Origin: Ravibacter sp037191015
GTDB taxonomy: Bacteria > Bacteroidota > Bacteroidia > Cytophagales > Spirosomataceae
Direction: 5' to 3'
NCBI GenBank assembly: GCA_037191015.1
Contig: JBBCKD010000010.1
Location: 434,001-498,000 of the forward strand
Length of the DNA: 64,000 nucleotides
Numbering within the stretch: the first letter of the stretch is position 1; every line of letters begins with the position of its first letter. The translations under genes were made by a program, and so were the position numbers. Below the pieces are notes generated by a model. That model worked only from the letters and a program-made list of their open reading frames with translations, made no database searches and was not told the DNA's origin. Below are positions 16,505 through 24,775 of the stretch, piece by piece.

Positions 16505-17107
16505 ATGAACCTGAATTTTTCAAAATCGCCTGACGGGCTGCTGCCGGTCGTCATACAGGACAGCCTGACCGGGAAGGTGCTTATGCTGGGCTATATGAAT
16601 GCCGAGGCATTAAAACAGACCCTGGAGTCGGGGAAGGTTACTTTTTTCAGCCGGAGCAAGCAGCGGTTGTGGGTGAAGGGCGAGACTTCGGGTAACTTCC
16701 TCTTTGTAAAGGAGGCCCTGGTAGACTGCGACCAGGATACCCTGCTCATCAAAGCCGAGCCCGCAGGTCCGGTATGCCATACCGGCGCCGCTACCTGTTT
16801 TGAAAGCACAAATGACGGGAAGTCATTGTTTCTCAGCTATCTCCAGAAGGACATTATCCGGAAGAGGAAAAATGAACCTTCCGAAGCTTCCTATACCAGC
16901 AAGCTCTTTGCCAGGGGGATCAATAAGGTGGCGCAGAAGGTAGGAGAGGAGGCCGTGGAGGTTGTCATAGAGGCGAAAGATAACAATGACGAGCTGTTCA
17001 AAAACGAAGTGGCCGACCTGCTTTTTCACCTGTTGGTGTTGCTGGAACATAAAAATATTGACTTAGATGAAGTAATTGACGTACTTCGTAGCAGGCATAA
17101 GTCCTGA
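16505..17107 (+). CDS. hisIE: Bifunctional phosphoribosyl-AMP cyclohydrolase / phosphoribosyl-ATP pyrophosphatase
   Basis: 200-residue fusion carrying steps two and three of histidine synthesis. The N-terminal HisI domain (about 1-110) has MLGYMNAEAL, FFSRSKQRLWVKGETSGN, the metal-binding VDCDQDTLL and CHTGAATCF. The C-terminal HisE domain (about 115-200) has the MazG-like helices with KVGEEAVEVVIEAK and NEVADLLFHLLVLLE. Last gene of the local his operon, followed by a hairpin-rich 83-base gap. Confidence 0.96.
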   Translation: MNLNFSKSPDGLLPVVIQDSLTGKVLMLGYMNAEALKQTLESGKVTFFSRSKQRLWVKGETSGNFLFVKEALVDCDQDTLLIKAEPAGPVCHTGAATCFESTNDGKSLFLSYLQKDIIRKRKNEPSEASYTSKLFARGINKVAQKVGEEAVEVVIEAKDNNDELFKNEVADLLFHLLVLLEHKNIDLDEVIDVLRSRHKS

Positions 17108-17162
17108 TCCCGGCTATCGGCCGCCGGATCGCCACTCCCGATGGCCGGTAGCTATCGGGGGG
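17105..17162. repeat. Palindrome-rich spacer after the his operon
   Basis: Two inverted repeats lie here. GATCC-CGGC pairs with GCCG-CC-GGATC at about 17105-17130. CCCGAT (17137-17142) pairs with ATCGGG (17154-17159) around GGCCGGTAGCT. The second shares the word TAGCTATCGGG with the 18-bp palindrome at 7814-7831. It may end the his transcript or be a dispersed repeat. Confidence 0.45.
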
Positions 17163-17190
17163 ACTGACCATCACATTAATCCTTAGCCCG

Positions 17191-17526
17191 ATGAGATTAC
17201 TGATAAGACTACTGATTATAACTTTAGGCGTGCTGGTTGCGGTCAATATTATAGACGGGGTAAATGTACCTGGTACCCAGCAGGCTATAGTAGTAGCCGT
17301 GGTATTCGGGCTCCTGAATGCATTTCTGAAACCGGTGCTGCAGATACTCGCCTTACCGGTCACGATTATAACGTTGGGGATCTTTTATTTTGTCATCAAC
17401 GTGTTTATCGTTTATCTCACCTCTTATATCGTACCCAGTTTCACGGTGGCCGGCTTCTTTCCGGCGCTGTTATTCAGCATTGTGGTCTCCCTGGTCTCCT
17501 GGCTCCTGGGGATCTTTATAGACTGA
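17191..17526 (+). CDS. Four-helix membrane protein, phage-holin-4 (YvlD-like) family
   Basis: 111 residues, almost wholly hydrophobic, with four predicted membrane helices (about 3-24, 28-45, 52-76 and 85-110). The pattern MRLLIRLLIITLGVLVAVNI, NAFLKPVLQILALPVTIITLGIFYFVIN fits the family named after phage holins (Pfam PF04020), which is widespread in bacterial chromosomes and not evidence for a prophage. Function is unknown. First of three small membrane-protein genes on this strand before the GGGP-synthase gene. Confidence 0.8.
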   Translation: MRLLIRLLIITLGVLVAVNIIDGVNVPGTQQAIVVAVVFGLLNAFLKPVLQILALPVTIITLGIFYFVINVFIVYLTSYIVPSFTVAGFFPALLFSIVVSLVSWLLGIFID

Positions 17527-17570
17527 GCTGTTTTCCGGAGGCGGTCCGGCTCGAGACAAAGAATATAACG

Positions 17571-17900
17571 ATGGCTATGCTAAACCAGTTCGAAGACTTA
17601 AGAGACACACTTTACAAGTTTATTGAAACCCGCATTAACCTGCTGGAAGTCGAGACGCGCAGCTATATCGAAAGGATAATACTCAAGCTGGTATATGCGG
17701 CGCTCATTTTGATAGCGGTCGCTATCCTGATCACTTTTCTGCTGCTGCTGCTGGCCATTTATTTAAATACATTACTGCAGAGCGTATTTGCGGGATACCT
17801 GATCATAGCTGGTTTTTTTGCCCTGGTGCTTATCCTGCTTCTGGGCTTCCGCGAGGCCTGCCTGAAATTTATCCGCTGGATACTGGAAAAAATATTTTAG
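17571..17900 (+). CDS. Two-helix membrane protein, holin-X (PF07332-like) family
   Basis: 109 residues: an N-terminal amphipathic helix (about 1-38, with LNQFEDLRDTLYKFIETRINLLEVETRSYIE read in two parts), then two long membrane helices (about 40-68 and 73-97) and a short basic tail. The architecture fits the putative actinobacterial/Bacteroidota holin-X group. Function is unknown; envelope or stress-related roles are often proposed, but nothing here proves one. It lies 44 bases after the YvlD-like gene. Confidence 0.75.
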   Translation: MAMLNQFEDLRDTLYKFIETRINLLEVETRSYIERIILKLVYAALILIAVAILITFLLLLLAIYLNTLLQSVFAGYLIIAGFFALVLILLLGFREACLKFIRWILEKIF

Positions 17901-18037
17901 CATGATGAACCAGACGAGGCTGCATAACTCCGGAACCCCGTCATTTTAGAAGCGAAAGCCGGGTTTACTGATTGAGATTTCGCAGGATTCGTTATTTTTG
18001 AGAAATATTGAGGAAAAAGAATCCGGAGCATACACGC

Positions 18038-18436
18038 ATGAACCTGAGAGCACCAAAAATTTCGCCCCCTTTCGCCTCCAGTACTGAAGAGGAAAAGGAA
18101 GTCTTGAGTGAGAGGCTGAACCTTTATAAGGATAAGCTGGACGACCAATGGTCCGGTATCAAGAATGACCTGTCGGAATACGGAAAGCGCGCAGCCATAA
18201 TCGGCGGTGTGGTCCTGGGCGTTTACGGGCTCCTTAATCTTGTCCTGCCGGATGCCGACGACGAGGAGTTGCATAGCGCGGTGGATGTGAGCCCGGTAAG
18301 AAAAGCCGGGATAGGAATTCCGTTGGCGGGCGCAATACAGAGCATTTTGTGGACTGTGGCTATGAGCTGGGCCAAAGAAAAGGTCAAAGATTTTGTGGTA
18401 GCAGATAAATCAGCGAATATCGAAAGTGAAGAATAA
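18038..18436 (+). CDS. Small membrane-associated protein of unknown function
   Basis: I start at ATG 18038; a TTG ten codons earlier (18008) is in frame but adds only a basic stretch. The product is about 132 residues: a charged N-terminal helix (EEEKEVLSERLNLYKDKLDD), one membrane segment (AAIIGGVVLGVYGLLNLVLP, about 51-70), an acidic patch, and a second hydrophobic stretch (about 90-110). It is of the same general shape as the YtxH-like proteins found beside holin-X genes in Bacteroidota. Its last 11 bases overlap the GTG start of the GGGP-synthase-like gene. Confidence 0.6.
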   Translation: MNLRAPKISPPFASSTEEEKEVLSERLNLYKDKLDDQWSGIKNDLSEYGKRAAIIGGVVLGVYGLLNLVLPDADDEELHSAVDVSPVRKAGIGIPLAGAIQSILWTVAMSWAKEKVKDFVVADKSANIESEE

Positions 18437-19181
18437 TTTGGTCGCCCGGCTCCTGGAAAGAAAGAGGAGTAAAATAAAATCGCTGGCAGTGTTGCTCGAC
18501 CCGGATAAGGTTGAAATGGAAACCCTGCCTTCTTTTGTTCAAAAGGCTGTTTTATGCGGAGTCGACTTCTTTTTTATCGGCGGAAGCCTGATTACCAACT
18601 ACCGTCTTGATCGTCTTGTAAAGACAATAAAAGAGAGCTGCAGCGTTCCGGTCGTTCTTTTCCCGGGCAATAGCCTTCATATTGAACCCGGCGCCGATGC
18701 TATCCTGTTGCTGAGCCTTATTTCCGGAAGGAATCCCGAATTGCTGATCGGGCAGCATGTAACCGCGGCGCCGCTTTTAAAAAGGAGCAGGCTGGAAATT
18801 ATTCCTACCGGTTATATGCTGGTTGAAAGCGGCAGGACAACGACCGTTTCCTATATAAGCAATACGCTGCCGATCCCGGCAGATAAGCCGGACATAGCAG
18901 TGTGTACGGCTATGGCCGGCGAAATGCTCGGTTTACAAACCATATTCCTCGATGCAGGCAGCGGTGCGCTGCGGCCTGTCCCGGCAGACATGATCCGGGC
19001 TGTGAGCAAGGGTGTCGATATACCCCTGATCGTAGGCGGCGGTATCGATACGATCGAAAAGGCATCGGCGGCTTTGAATGCCGGCGCGGACCTGATTGTG
19101 GTTGGCAATGCCATAGAGCGGGACCCGCTTTTCCTGGAAGGGCTTTCACTCCTCGAGAAACAGGAGAAGGTGCTTCAGTAA
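18426..19181 (+). CDS. Geranylgeranylglyceryl phosphate synthase family protein
   Basis: 251-residue TIM-barrel prenyltransferase of the PcrB/GGGPS family, which joins a polyprenyl diphosphate to glycerol 1-phosphate. Visible motifs: LAVLLDPDKVE (Asp for Mg/diphosphate), FFIGGSLIT, VVLFPGNSLHIEPGADAILLLSLISGRNPELLIGQH region, and the glycerol-phosphate loops LDAGSGA, IVGGGIDT and VVGNAIE. Bacteroidota members belong to the larger group II enzymes; known ones make GGGP or longer-chain ethers, so product length is uncertain. The start is GTG 18426, overlapping the previous gene by 11 bases, so translation is probably coupled. Confidence 0.87.
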   Translation: MKNNLVARLLERKRSKIKSLAVLLDPDKVEMETLPSFVQKAVLCGVDFFFIGGSLITNYRLDRLVKTIKESCSVPVVLFPGNSLHIEPGADAILLLSLISGRNPELLIGQHVTAAPLLKRSRLEIIPTGYMLVESGRTTTVSYISNTLPIPADKPDIAVCTAMAGEMLGLQTIFLDAGSGALRPVPADMIRAVSKGVDIPLIVGGGIDTIEKASAALNAGADLIVVGNAIERDPLFLEGLSLLEKQEKVLQ

Positions 19182-19183
19182 GA

Positions 19184-19222
19184 TAGTTAGACAATGAGGT
19201 GATTAGGCAATGTGATAATGTG
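19184..19222. repeat. Short intergenic repeat related to the glpK-side element
   Basis: The string GATAGTTAGACAATGAGG followed by TGATTAGGCAATGTGATAAT and GTG shares words (AATGTGAT, ATGTGTTA) with the repeat-rich gap at 7766-7814. It fills most of the 69-base gap between the GGGP-synthase-like gene and the HAD gene. Confidence 0.35.
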
Positions 19223-19250
19223 TTATTCATAATTCATATTTATAACTCCA

Positions 19251-20099
19251 TTGGAATTAACCGATTTCAGAACAGCTATCGACCGGTACAAGGTACTCTT
19301 TTTCGATGCTTTCGGGGTATTGAAGACATACAATGCGCTTATTCCCGGAATTGAGAAGACGTTTGAGTACCTCAGAGAAACCGGCAAGGAGTTTTACATC
19401 CTCACTAATGATGCTTCGCGCAGCCCGGAGCAGCTTGCTGAATCATACCACAGGTTAGGCCTCTACGACATAGGCCCCGACGCTATCGTTTCATCAGGCA
19501 TGCTGGCCAGGGAGTACCTGCAGTATAAGGTCGAAAATGGTACTGTGGCTTATCTCGGTACCCGGAACTCTGCGCACTACCTGGAAACGGCCGGTCTTAA
19601 CGCATTGTCGATAGCCGATCTCGATCCGGATAATATGGATGATATCCGCGCCCTGGTTTTTATGGACGACGAGGGCTTCGACTGGAATACGGATCTGAAC
19701 AAAACGCTCAACCTGATCCGGAGGCGGACGATCCCGGTTATAGTGGCCAATACTGACAAGACCTACCCGATGGGCAGGAAGACAGTGGCCATAGCTATCG
19801 GGGCGGTCGCGAAAATGATCGAGGATATCGTGGGAAAGCAGTTCATGCGTTTCGGTAAACCCGATGCACAGATGTTTATTTTTGCCTATCAGCATATTCA
19901 GAACAATCCCGGAGTAAGCCGTAGCGATATCCTGATGGTAGGCGATACGCTGCATACCGACATATTGGGAGGGAATAAGTTCGGGCTCGATACCGCGTTG
20001 GTGCTTACCGGTAATACCCGCCTGGAAGAGGTGGATATGCGGATCAAAAGCACCGGAATCATACCTACTTATATTTGCGAGTCGGCGGTAGTTAAATGA
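19251..20099 (+). CDS. HAD-superfamily hydrolase, NagD-like, with altered motif I
   Basis: 282 residues with the HAD type IIA (NagD/pyridoxal-phosphatase-like) layout. Motif I is FFDAFGVLK: the nucleophile Asp19 is present, but the acid/base Asp expected two residues on is Phe21. Motif II is ILTNDAS (about 50-56), motif III is the Lys of FGKPDAQMF, and motif IV is MVGDTLHTDILGGNKFG. The C2 cap lies between motifs II and III. True haloacid dehalogenases also have an aromatic residue there, but they use a different cap. The start is TTG 19251; no ATG fits. Possible substrate: a small phosphorylated metabolite, or the protein may have lost phosphatase activity. Confidence 0.82.
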   Translation: MELTDFRTAIDRYKVLFFDAFGVLKTYNALIPGIEKTFEYLRETGKEFYILTNDASRSPEQLAESYHRLGLYDIGPDAIVSSGMLAREYLQYKVENGTVAYLGTRNSAHYLETAGLNALSIADLDPDNMDDIRALVFMDDEGFDWNTDLNKTLNLIRRRTIPVIVANTDKTYPMGRKTVAIAIGAVAKMIEDIVGKQFMRFGKPDAQMFIFAYQHIQNNPGVSRSDILMVGDTLHTDILGGNKFGLDTALVLTGNTRLEEVDMRIKSTGIIPTYICESAVVK

Positions 20100-20143
20100 G
20101 CCGGCTCCTGTTATAAAGTGCATACTAACTTTTTTGAATTCTT

Positions 20144-21685
20144 ATGCTATCAAAAACTTACGGCAGCGCGGTTTATGGGGTAAATGCTACCATGATTACC
20201 CTGGAAGTGACCGTCGCGCAGGGACTCGGTTTTTTTATGGTAGGGCTTGCCGACAGCGCTGTGAAGGAAAGCCAGCAGCGGGTAGAGGCTTCGCTGAAGT
20301 TTTCGGGCTATAAGATGCCCCGTCAGAAAATCGTTGTAAATATGGCTCCGGCCGATCTGCGAAAGGAGGGCTCTGCCTATGACCTGCCGATAGCGCTGTG
20401 CGTGCTCGAATCCTCCGCCCAGATCACCCCGGCCAGGAACCTCAGGGACTATGTGGTTATGGGGGAGCTGTCTCTCGACGGTTCGCTGAGGCCGATAAAG
20501 GGAGTACTGCCTATTGCTGTCGAGGCGAGAAAGCAGGGGTTTAAGGGTTTTATTCTTCCTTCGGAGAATGCGCATGAAGCAGCCATTGTCAATCAGCTGG
20601 ATGTTATCCCGGTACAGTCCGTCAGGGAAGCGATAGATTTCCTGGAGGGGAAAAAGGAGATCCCGCCGTTGCAGGTCGATACTAGAGACCTGTTTTACAG
20701 CAGTCAGAACGATTATGATGCTGATTTTGCCCATGTCCAGGGACAGGAGAACATCAAACGGGCGCTGGAAATTGCGGCCGCCGGAGGGCATAACGTGATC
20801 ATGATAGGGCCTCCCGGCTCCGGGAAAACGATGCTTGCCAAAAGGATCCCCGGTATCTTGCCGCCCCTTACGCTTCACGAGGCGCTAGAGGCTACCAAAA
20901 TACATTCAGTAGCCGGGAAGCTGGCTGTCCATTCGTCCCTGATTTCGAGAAGGCCTTTCCGGTCTCCTCATCATTCGATCTCTGATGCGGCGCTGGTGGG
21001 AGGCGGCAGCTTTCCGCAGCCGGGTGAAATTTCCCTGGCGCACAACGGCGTACTTTTCCTCGATGAGCTTCCCGAATTCAAGCGCACAGTGCTGGAAGTG
21101 ATGAGGCAGCCTCTCGAAGAGCGGAAAGTAAGTATTTCGCGGGCCCGGATGGCGGTTGAATTTCCGTCGAATTTTATGCTTATTGCCAGCATGAATCCCT
21201 GTCCGTGCGGGTACTACAACCATCCCGATAAGGAATGTGTCTGCGGGCCTGGGATCGTACAAAAATACCTTAATAAGGTCAGCGGGCCGCTTCTCGACCG
21301 GATTGACCTGCATGTAGAGGTAACGCCCGTTTCTTTCGACCAGATCTCGTCTGTAAGGAAGTCGGAGAGCAGCAGCGAGATAAGGGAAAGGGTGATCCGG
21401 GCCAGGGAAAGACAGACCGAACGCTATAAGGCGAATCCCGGGATATATTCAAATGCGATGATGTCGTCCGAAATGGTAAAGGAAGTATGCGGGATAGGCG
21501 AGCCGGGGAGGATTCTGCTGAGAACGGCTATGAACCGCCTGGGGTTGTCGGCACGCGCATACGATCGTATCCTGAAGGTATCCAGGACCATAGCCGACCT
21601 GGCAGAGAGCGCTGAGATCAAAATCGAGCACCTGGCGGAGGCTATTCATTACCGGAGTCTGGACCGGGAAAACTGGGCCGGATGA
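20144..21685 (+). CDS. YifB/ComM family Mg-chelatase-like AAA ATPase
   Basis: 513 residues: an N-terminal Lon-protease-like S5 fold (about 1-170, starting MLSKTYGSAVYGVNA), a central AAA+ Mg-chelatase domain with Walker A GPPGSGKTM (222-230), Walker B LFLDELPEF (about 303-311), the Cys-rich NPCPCGYYNHPDKECVC insert (about 348-366), and a C-terminal helical domain. ComM homologues act as branch-migration helicases in natural transformation in some Proteobacteria; whether that applies here is unknown. It stands alone between the HAD gene and the TauE gene. Confidence 0.94.
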   Translation: MLSKTYGSAVYGVNATMITLEVTVAQGLGFFMVGLADSAVKESQQRVEASLKFSGYKMPRQKIVVNMAPADLRKEGSAYDLPIALCVLESSAQITPARNLRDYVVMGELSLDGSLRPIKGVLPIAVEARKQGFKGFILPSENAHEAAIVNQLDVIPVQSVREAIDFLEGKKEIPPLQVDTRDLFYSSQNDYDADFAHVQGQENIKRALEIAAAGGHNVIMIGPPGSGKTMLAKRIPGILPPLTLHEALEATKIHSVAGKLAVHSSLISRRPFRSPHHSISDAALVGGGSFPQPGEISLAHNGVLFLDELPEFKRTVLEVMRQPLEERKVSISRARMAVEFPSNFMLIASMNPCPCGYYNHPDKECVCGPGIVQKYLNKVSGPLLDRIDLHVEVTPVSFDQISSVRKSESSSEIRERVIRARERQTERYKANPGIYSNAMMSSEMVKEVCGIGEPGRILLRTAMNRLGLSARAYDRILKVSRTIADLAESAEIKIEHLAEAIHYRSLDRENWAG

Positions 21686-21815
21686 CCGTCGGTTGCGGAT
21701 AAGCAGAGCCCGGGCCGGCTTTAATTCTACTGTGTAACCAATGTCACAGACATTGCCATTTTTTTACCCCACTTTTGTCGGGAGTTTTTGAATAAGGCAA
21801 TAAGAATCGGCATAA

Positions 21816-22625
21816 ATGGAATTTGCAGGCTACCTCGCATCTTTTATAGTAGGAATTTTTCTGGGACTGGTAGGCGGAGGTGGTTCCATCCTGATGGTTC
21901 CCGTCCTGGTATACCTTTTCGGAATAGCGCCGGTCAATGCAACTGCTTATTCGTTGTTTATTGTAGGCCTTACGAGCCTTATCGGGGCTTTTCCTAAAAT
22001 CAGGCAAAACCTGGTCAGTTTCAGAACAGCCGTAGTATTCGGGATTCCTTCCATTTTTTCAGTATTCCTGACCAGGAAATACCTGGTTCCTGCCATCCCG
22101 GAAACAATATGGCGCAGCGGTGAGATGGAGATTACACGTTCGCTCACCCTGATGGTGCTTTTCGGGATCATTATGATAGTCGCTTCCGTGTCCATGATAA
22201 AGGGAAAGGAGTGTGTTGATTGCAGTGACGACGAAAGCCAGCATTTCAATTATCCGCTCATATTGCTGGAAGGGATCCTGGTAGGCTTGCTGACCGGCCT
22301 GGTAGGAGCCGGAGGAGGATTTTTGATTATCCCTGCACTGGTTGCGCTGAGTAAACTGACTATGAAAAAGGCAGTAGGTACTTCTCTGCTCATCATAGCG
22401 GCCAAGTCTCTGATAGGTTTTGCAGGCGACCTGAACGCCGGCGTAGTGCACATCGATTACCGGATCCTGCTGCTGGTCACTGCGCTGGCCGTAGGAGGTA
22501 TATTTGCAGGAAACGCCCTCTCCGGGAAGATAGACGGCGAAAAGCTGAAAAAGCTTTTTGGCTGGATGGTGCTTGTCATGGGTGTATATGTCATCATTTC
22601 GGAGATGGCAGGAATACTGCCGTAA
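21816..22625 (+). CDS. TauE/SafE family anion permease
   Basis: 269-residue inner-membrane protein with about eight helices and the internal duplication of the family: GLVGGGGSILMVPVLVYL (about 14-31) and GLVGAGGGFLIIPALVAL (about 160-177). A Cys-containing cytoplasmic loop (GKECVDCSDDESQ, about 130-142) separates the halves. The family moves sulfite, sulfonates or related organosulfur anions. The next genes encode a metallo-beta-lactamase/rhodanese protein and a haem c lipoprotein, which supports a role in sulfur compound export. The 60-base gap to the next gene allows co-transcription. Confidence 0.9.
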   Translation: MEFAGYLASFIVGIFLGLVGGGGSILMVPVLVYLFGIAPVNATAYSLFIVGLTSLIGAFPKIRQNLVSFRTAVVFGIPSIFSVFLTRKYLVPAIPETIWRSGEMEITRSLTLMVLFGIIMIVASVSMIKGKECVDCSDDESQHFNYPLILLEGILVGLLTGLVGAGGGFLIIPALVALSKLTMKKAVGTSLLIIAAKSLIGFAGDLNAGVVHIDYRILLLVTALAVGGIFAGNALSGKIDGEKLKKLFGWMVLVMGVYVIISEMAGILP

Positions 22626-22685
22626 GGCTTATCCACTCGCTAAAAAATTGTATTTTAGAATTTGTAAATCAAAGAGATCTCAATC

Positions 22686-24104
22686 ATGAAAGTTGAACAG
22701 ATCTATACAGGGTGTCTCGCTCAGGGCGCTTACTACATAGCCAGCAACGGAGAGGCGGCCATCATAGACCCGCTGAGAGAGGTAGGTCCATACCTGAAAA
22801 GAGCGGAGAAGGACGGGGTGAAGATCAGGTATGTCCTGGAAACACATTTTCATGCCGATTTTGTAAGCGGTCATCTCGACCTGGCGCGACAAACCGGTGC
22901 AACGATCGTATACGGCCCTACCGCCCGGCCGGGCTTTGACGCGTATATTGCCGAAGATGGTGAAATACTCAGGATCGGAGATGTATCCGTCAAGGTGCTG
23001 CATACGCCCGGCCACACGATGGAGAGCACCTGCTTCCTGCTTCGCGATGAGAAAGGGAAGGACGTAGGTATTTTTACGGGCGATACACTGTTTATCGGGG
23101 ATGTAGGCCGCCCCGACCTGGCACAAAAGGTAGTGGCTGACCTGACTCAGGATAAGCTCGCCGGGCATTTGTATGATTCCCTGCACTCCAAAATTATGCC
23201 GCTTGCAGATGACATCATCGTATATCCTGCGCATGGGGCGGGGTCGGCCTGCGGCAAGAATATGAGCAAGGAGACTACTGACACGCTCGGCCATCAGAAA
23301 GCCACGAATTATGCATTGCAGCCTATGGGTAAGGAGGAGTTTGTCGCGAAGGTAACGGAAGGGCTGATGCCTCCTCCGGCTTATTTCCCGGAAAATGTCA
23401 GGATGAATATACATGGGTATGAAAGCATAGACCAGGTGCTCGACAGGGGATTGCGGGGGTTGTCGCCGGAAGCGTTTGAAGAAGCTGCCAACCAGTTATC
23501 GGCTTTGATACTGGATACCCGTCCTGCTGAGAGATTTGCGCAGGGTTTTATCCCGAACTCCATTAATATCGGTGTGGACGGCAGCTTTGCGCCCTGGGTG
23601 GGAGCGCTGATCCCCGATGTGAAGCAGTCGCTTTTACTGGTCACTGATCCGGGGAGGGAAGAAGAGGTGGTAACAAGGCTGGCGAGGGTAGGATACGATC
23701 ACACGATCGGTTATCTTGACGGAGGCTTCGAAACCTGGAAAAAGGAGGGGCGTGAAGTAGATATGATCGCTTCCATTACGGCGGAAGAACTGGCCGGGTA
23801 TTTCCATTCCGGGGAAGGGACCGCTCTGTTGGATGTGCGGAAAAACAGCGAATACAGCTCGGAGCATGTGATCGGCGCCGGTAATGTACCGCTGGATTAC
23901 ATCAATGAGGAGATCGGGAAAGTAGATAAGGACAAAGTCTACTACGTCCATTGCGCAGGCGGATACCGTTCCATGATTTTTGCGTCTATTTTAAAGGCCA
24001 GGGGCTATGACAAGCTGGTAGACGTTAAAGGCGGCTTCAAGGCGATCAAGGAATCGGGTAAGTTTCCTTTAAGCGATTATGTATGTCCCACTACACTTTT
24101 GTAG
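22686..24104 (+). CDS. Metallo-beta-lactamase / double rhodanese protein (persulfide dioxygenase-like)
   Basis: 472 residues. The N-terminal MBL domain (about 1-250) has the metal motif THFHADFVSGH (about 53-63), GHTMESTCF and FTGDTLFIGDVGRPDL, matching the ETHE1/BlrB branch that oxidises glutathione persulfide. Two rhodanese domains follow (about 265-360 and 370-470). The first lacks an active-site Cys (LLVTDPGREEE). The second has HCAGGYRS with Cys423 and should be able to carry a persulfide. Expected role: sulfide/persulfide detoxification in the cytoplasm. It lies 60 bases after a TauE/SafE permease and 4 bases before a haem lipoprotein gene. Confidence 0.92.
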   Translation: MKVEQIYTGCLAQGAYYIASNGEAAIIDPLREVGPYLKRAEKDGVKIRYVLETHFHADFVSGHLDLARQTGATIVYGPTARPGFDAYIAEDGEILRIGDVSVKVLHTPGHTMESTCFLLRDEKGKDVGIFTGDTLFIGDVGRPDLAQKVVADLTQDKLAGHLYDSLHSKIMPLADDIIVYPAHGAGSACGKNMSKETTDTLGHQKATNYALQPMGKEEFVAKVTEGLMPPPAYFPENVRMNIHGYESIDQVLDRGLRGLSPEAFEEAANQLSALILDTRPAERFAQGFIPNSINIGVDGSFAPWVGALIPDVKQSLLLVTDPGREEEVVTRLARVGYDHTIGYLDGGFETWKKEGREVDMIASITAEELAGYFHSGEGTALLDVRKNSEYSSEHVIGAGNVPLDYINEEIGKVDKDKVYYVHCAGGYRSMIFASILKARGYDKLVDVKGGFKAIKESGKFPLSDYVCPTTLL

Positions 24105-24108
24105 AAAA

Positions 24109-24723
24109 ATGAAACATAGATTTCCCTCCGCCCTTGTGCAGGCTTTTTTGATCATAATGACCGGTTTGGCTTTCTCTTCCTGTAGTTCGTCAGAAAAACA
24201 GGCTGCGGAAACGGTCGACAACGACAAGGAAGCGTTTATAGCATTGGGCGACAGTCTTTCGTTGCTGGCGCAAAAAACGTTGTTGCAAAACGTATCGGGC
24301 GCTATTGCAAAAGGAGGCGCGGCGCATGCCGTTGCTTTTTGCAATCTCCGGGCGATGCCGCTAACGGATTCCATTGCGTATAAAAATGCTGTTACCATTC
24401 AGCGTGTAACCGATAAAGCGAGGAACAGTGCCAATGCGCTTTCGGGAGAGCGTGAGATAGCCCTTTTCCGGAAGATACAGGACAGTCTGCAAAGCGGCAG
24501 CGTTCAGCCTCACTACCTGCTGGAAGATGAAAGCGGCCGGGCCGTATATTACAAGCCCATTTTACTTGCAATGCCCACCTGTCTGCAATGCCATGGCGCC
24601 CCCGGGAAAGACATAGAGGCTGCTACGCTTGCGGAAATCAAAGAGAAATACCCGGACGACGAAGCAACAGGCTATATACCCGGCCAGCTCCGGGGTCTCT
24701 GGAAAATTACGGCTACGCCCTGA
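24109..24723 (+). CDS. Haem c lipoprotein with Tll0287-like (DUF3365) domain
   Basis: 204 residues, with the start set at ATG 24109, four bases after the previous stop; an earlier in-frame ATG would place a non-signal stretch before the lipoprotein signal. The lipobox is LAFSSC (Cys25). The body matches DUF3365: KGGAAHAVAFCNLRAMPLTDSI, VTDKARNSANALS, YKPILLAMPTCLQCHGAPG. The motif Cys158-x-x-Cys161-His162 should bind haem c covalently. It is probably anchored in the periplasmic face of a membrane as a redox or sensor protein. Position right behind the persulfide dioxygenase-like gene suggests a link to sulfur chemistry. Confidence 0.88.
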   Translation: MKHRFPSALVQAFLIIMTGLAFSSCSSSEKQAAETVDNDKEAFIALGDSLSLLAQKTLLQNVSGAIAKGGAAHAVAFCNLRAMPLTDSIAYKNAVTIQRVTDKARNSANALSGEREIALFRKIQDSLQSGSVQPHYLLEDESGRAVYYKPILLAMPTCLQCHGAPGKDIEAATLAEIKEKYPDDEATGYIPGQLRGLWKITATP

Positions 24724-24745
24724 ATTACCCCTCCCGGGTAAATTG

Positions 24746-24765
24746 CTCCGGGTTTCAACCCGGAG
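24746..24765. terminator. Hairpin between convergent genes
   Basis: CTCCGGGT pairs with ACCCGGAG around TTCA, a perfect 8-bp stem. A smaller TACCC/GGGTA pairing lies just before it. The hairpin sits midway between the haem lipoprotein gene and the opposing PorP/SprF gene, with no long T run. Confidence 0.5.
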
Positions 24766-24775
24766 GACCAGAAAT

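Noticed and set aside
17191..17900. Holin-family names as a sign of a prophage
   Set aside because: No other phage genes, no integrase and no attachment repeats are nearby; these families are common chromosomal membrane proteins.
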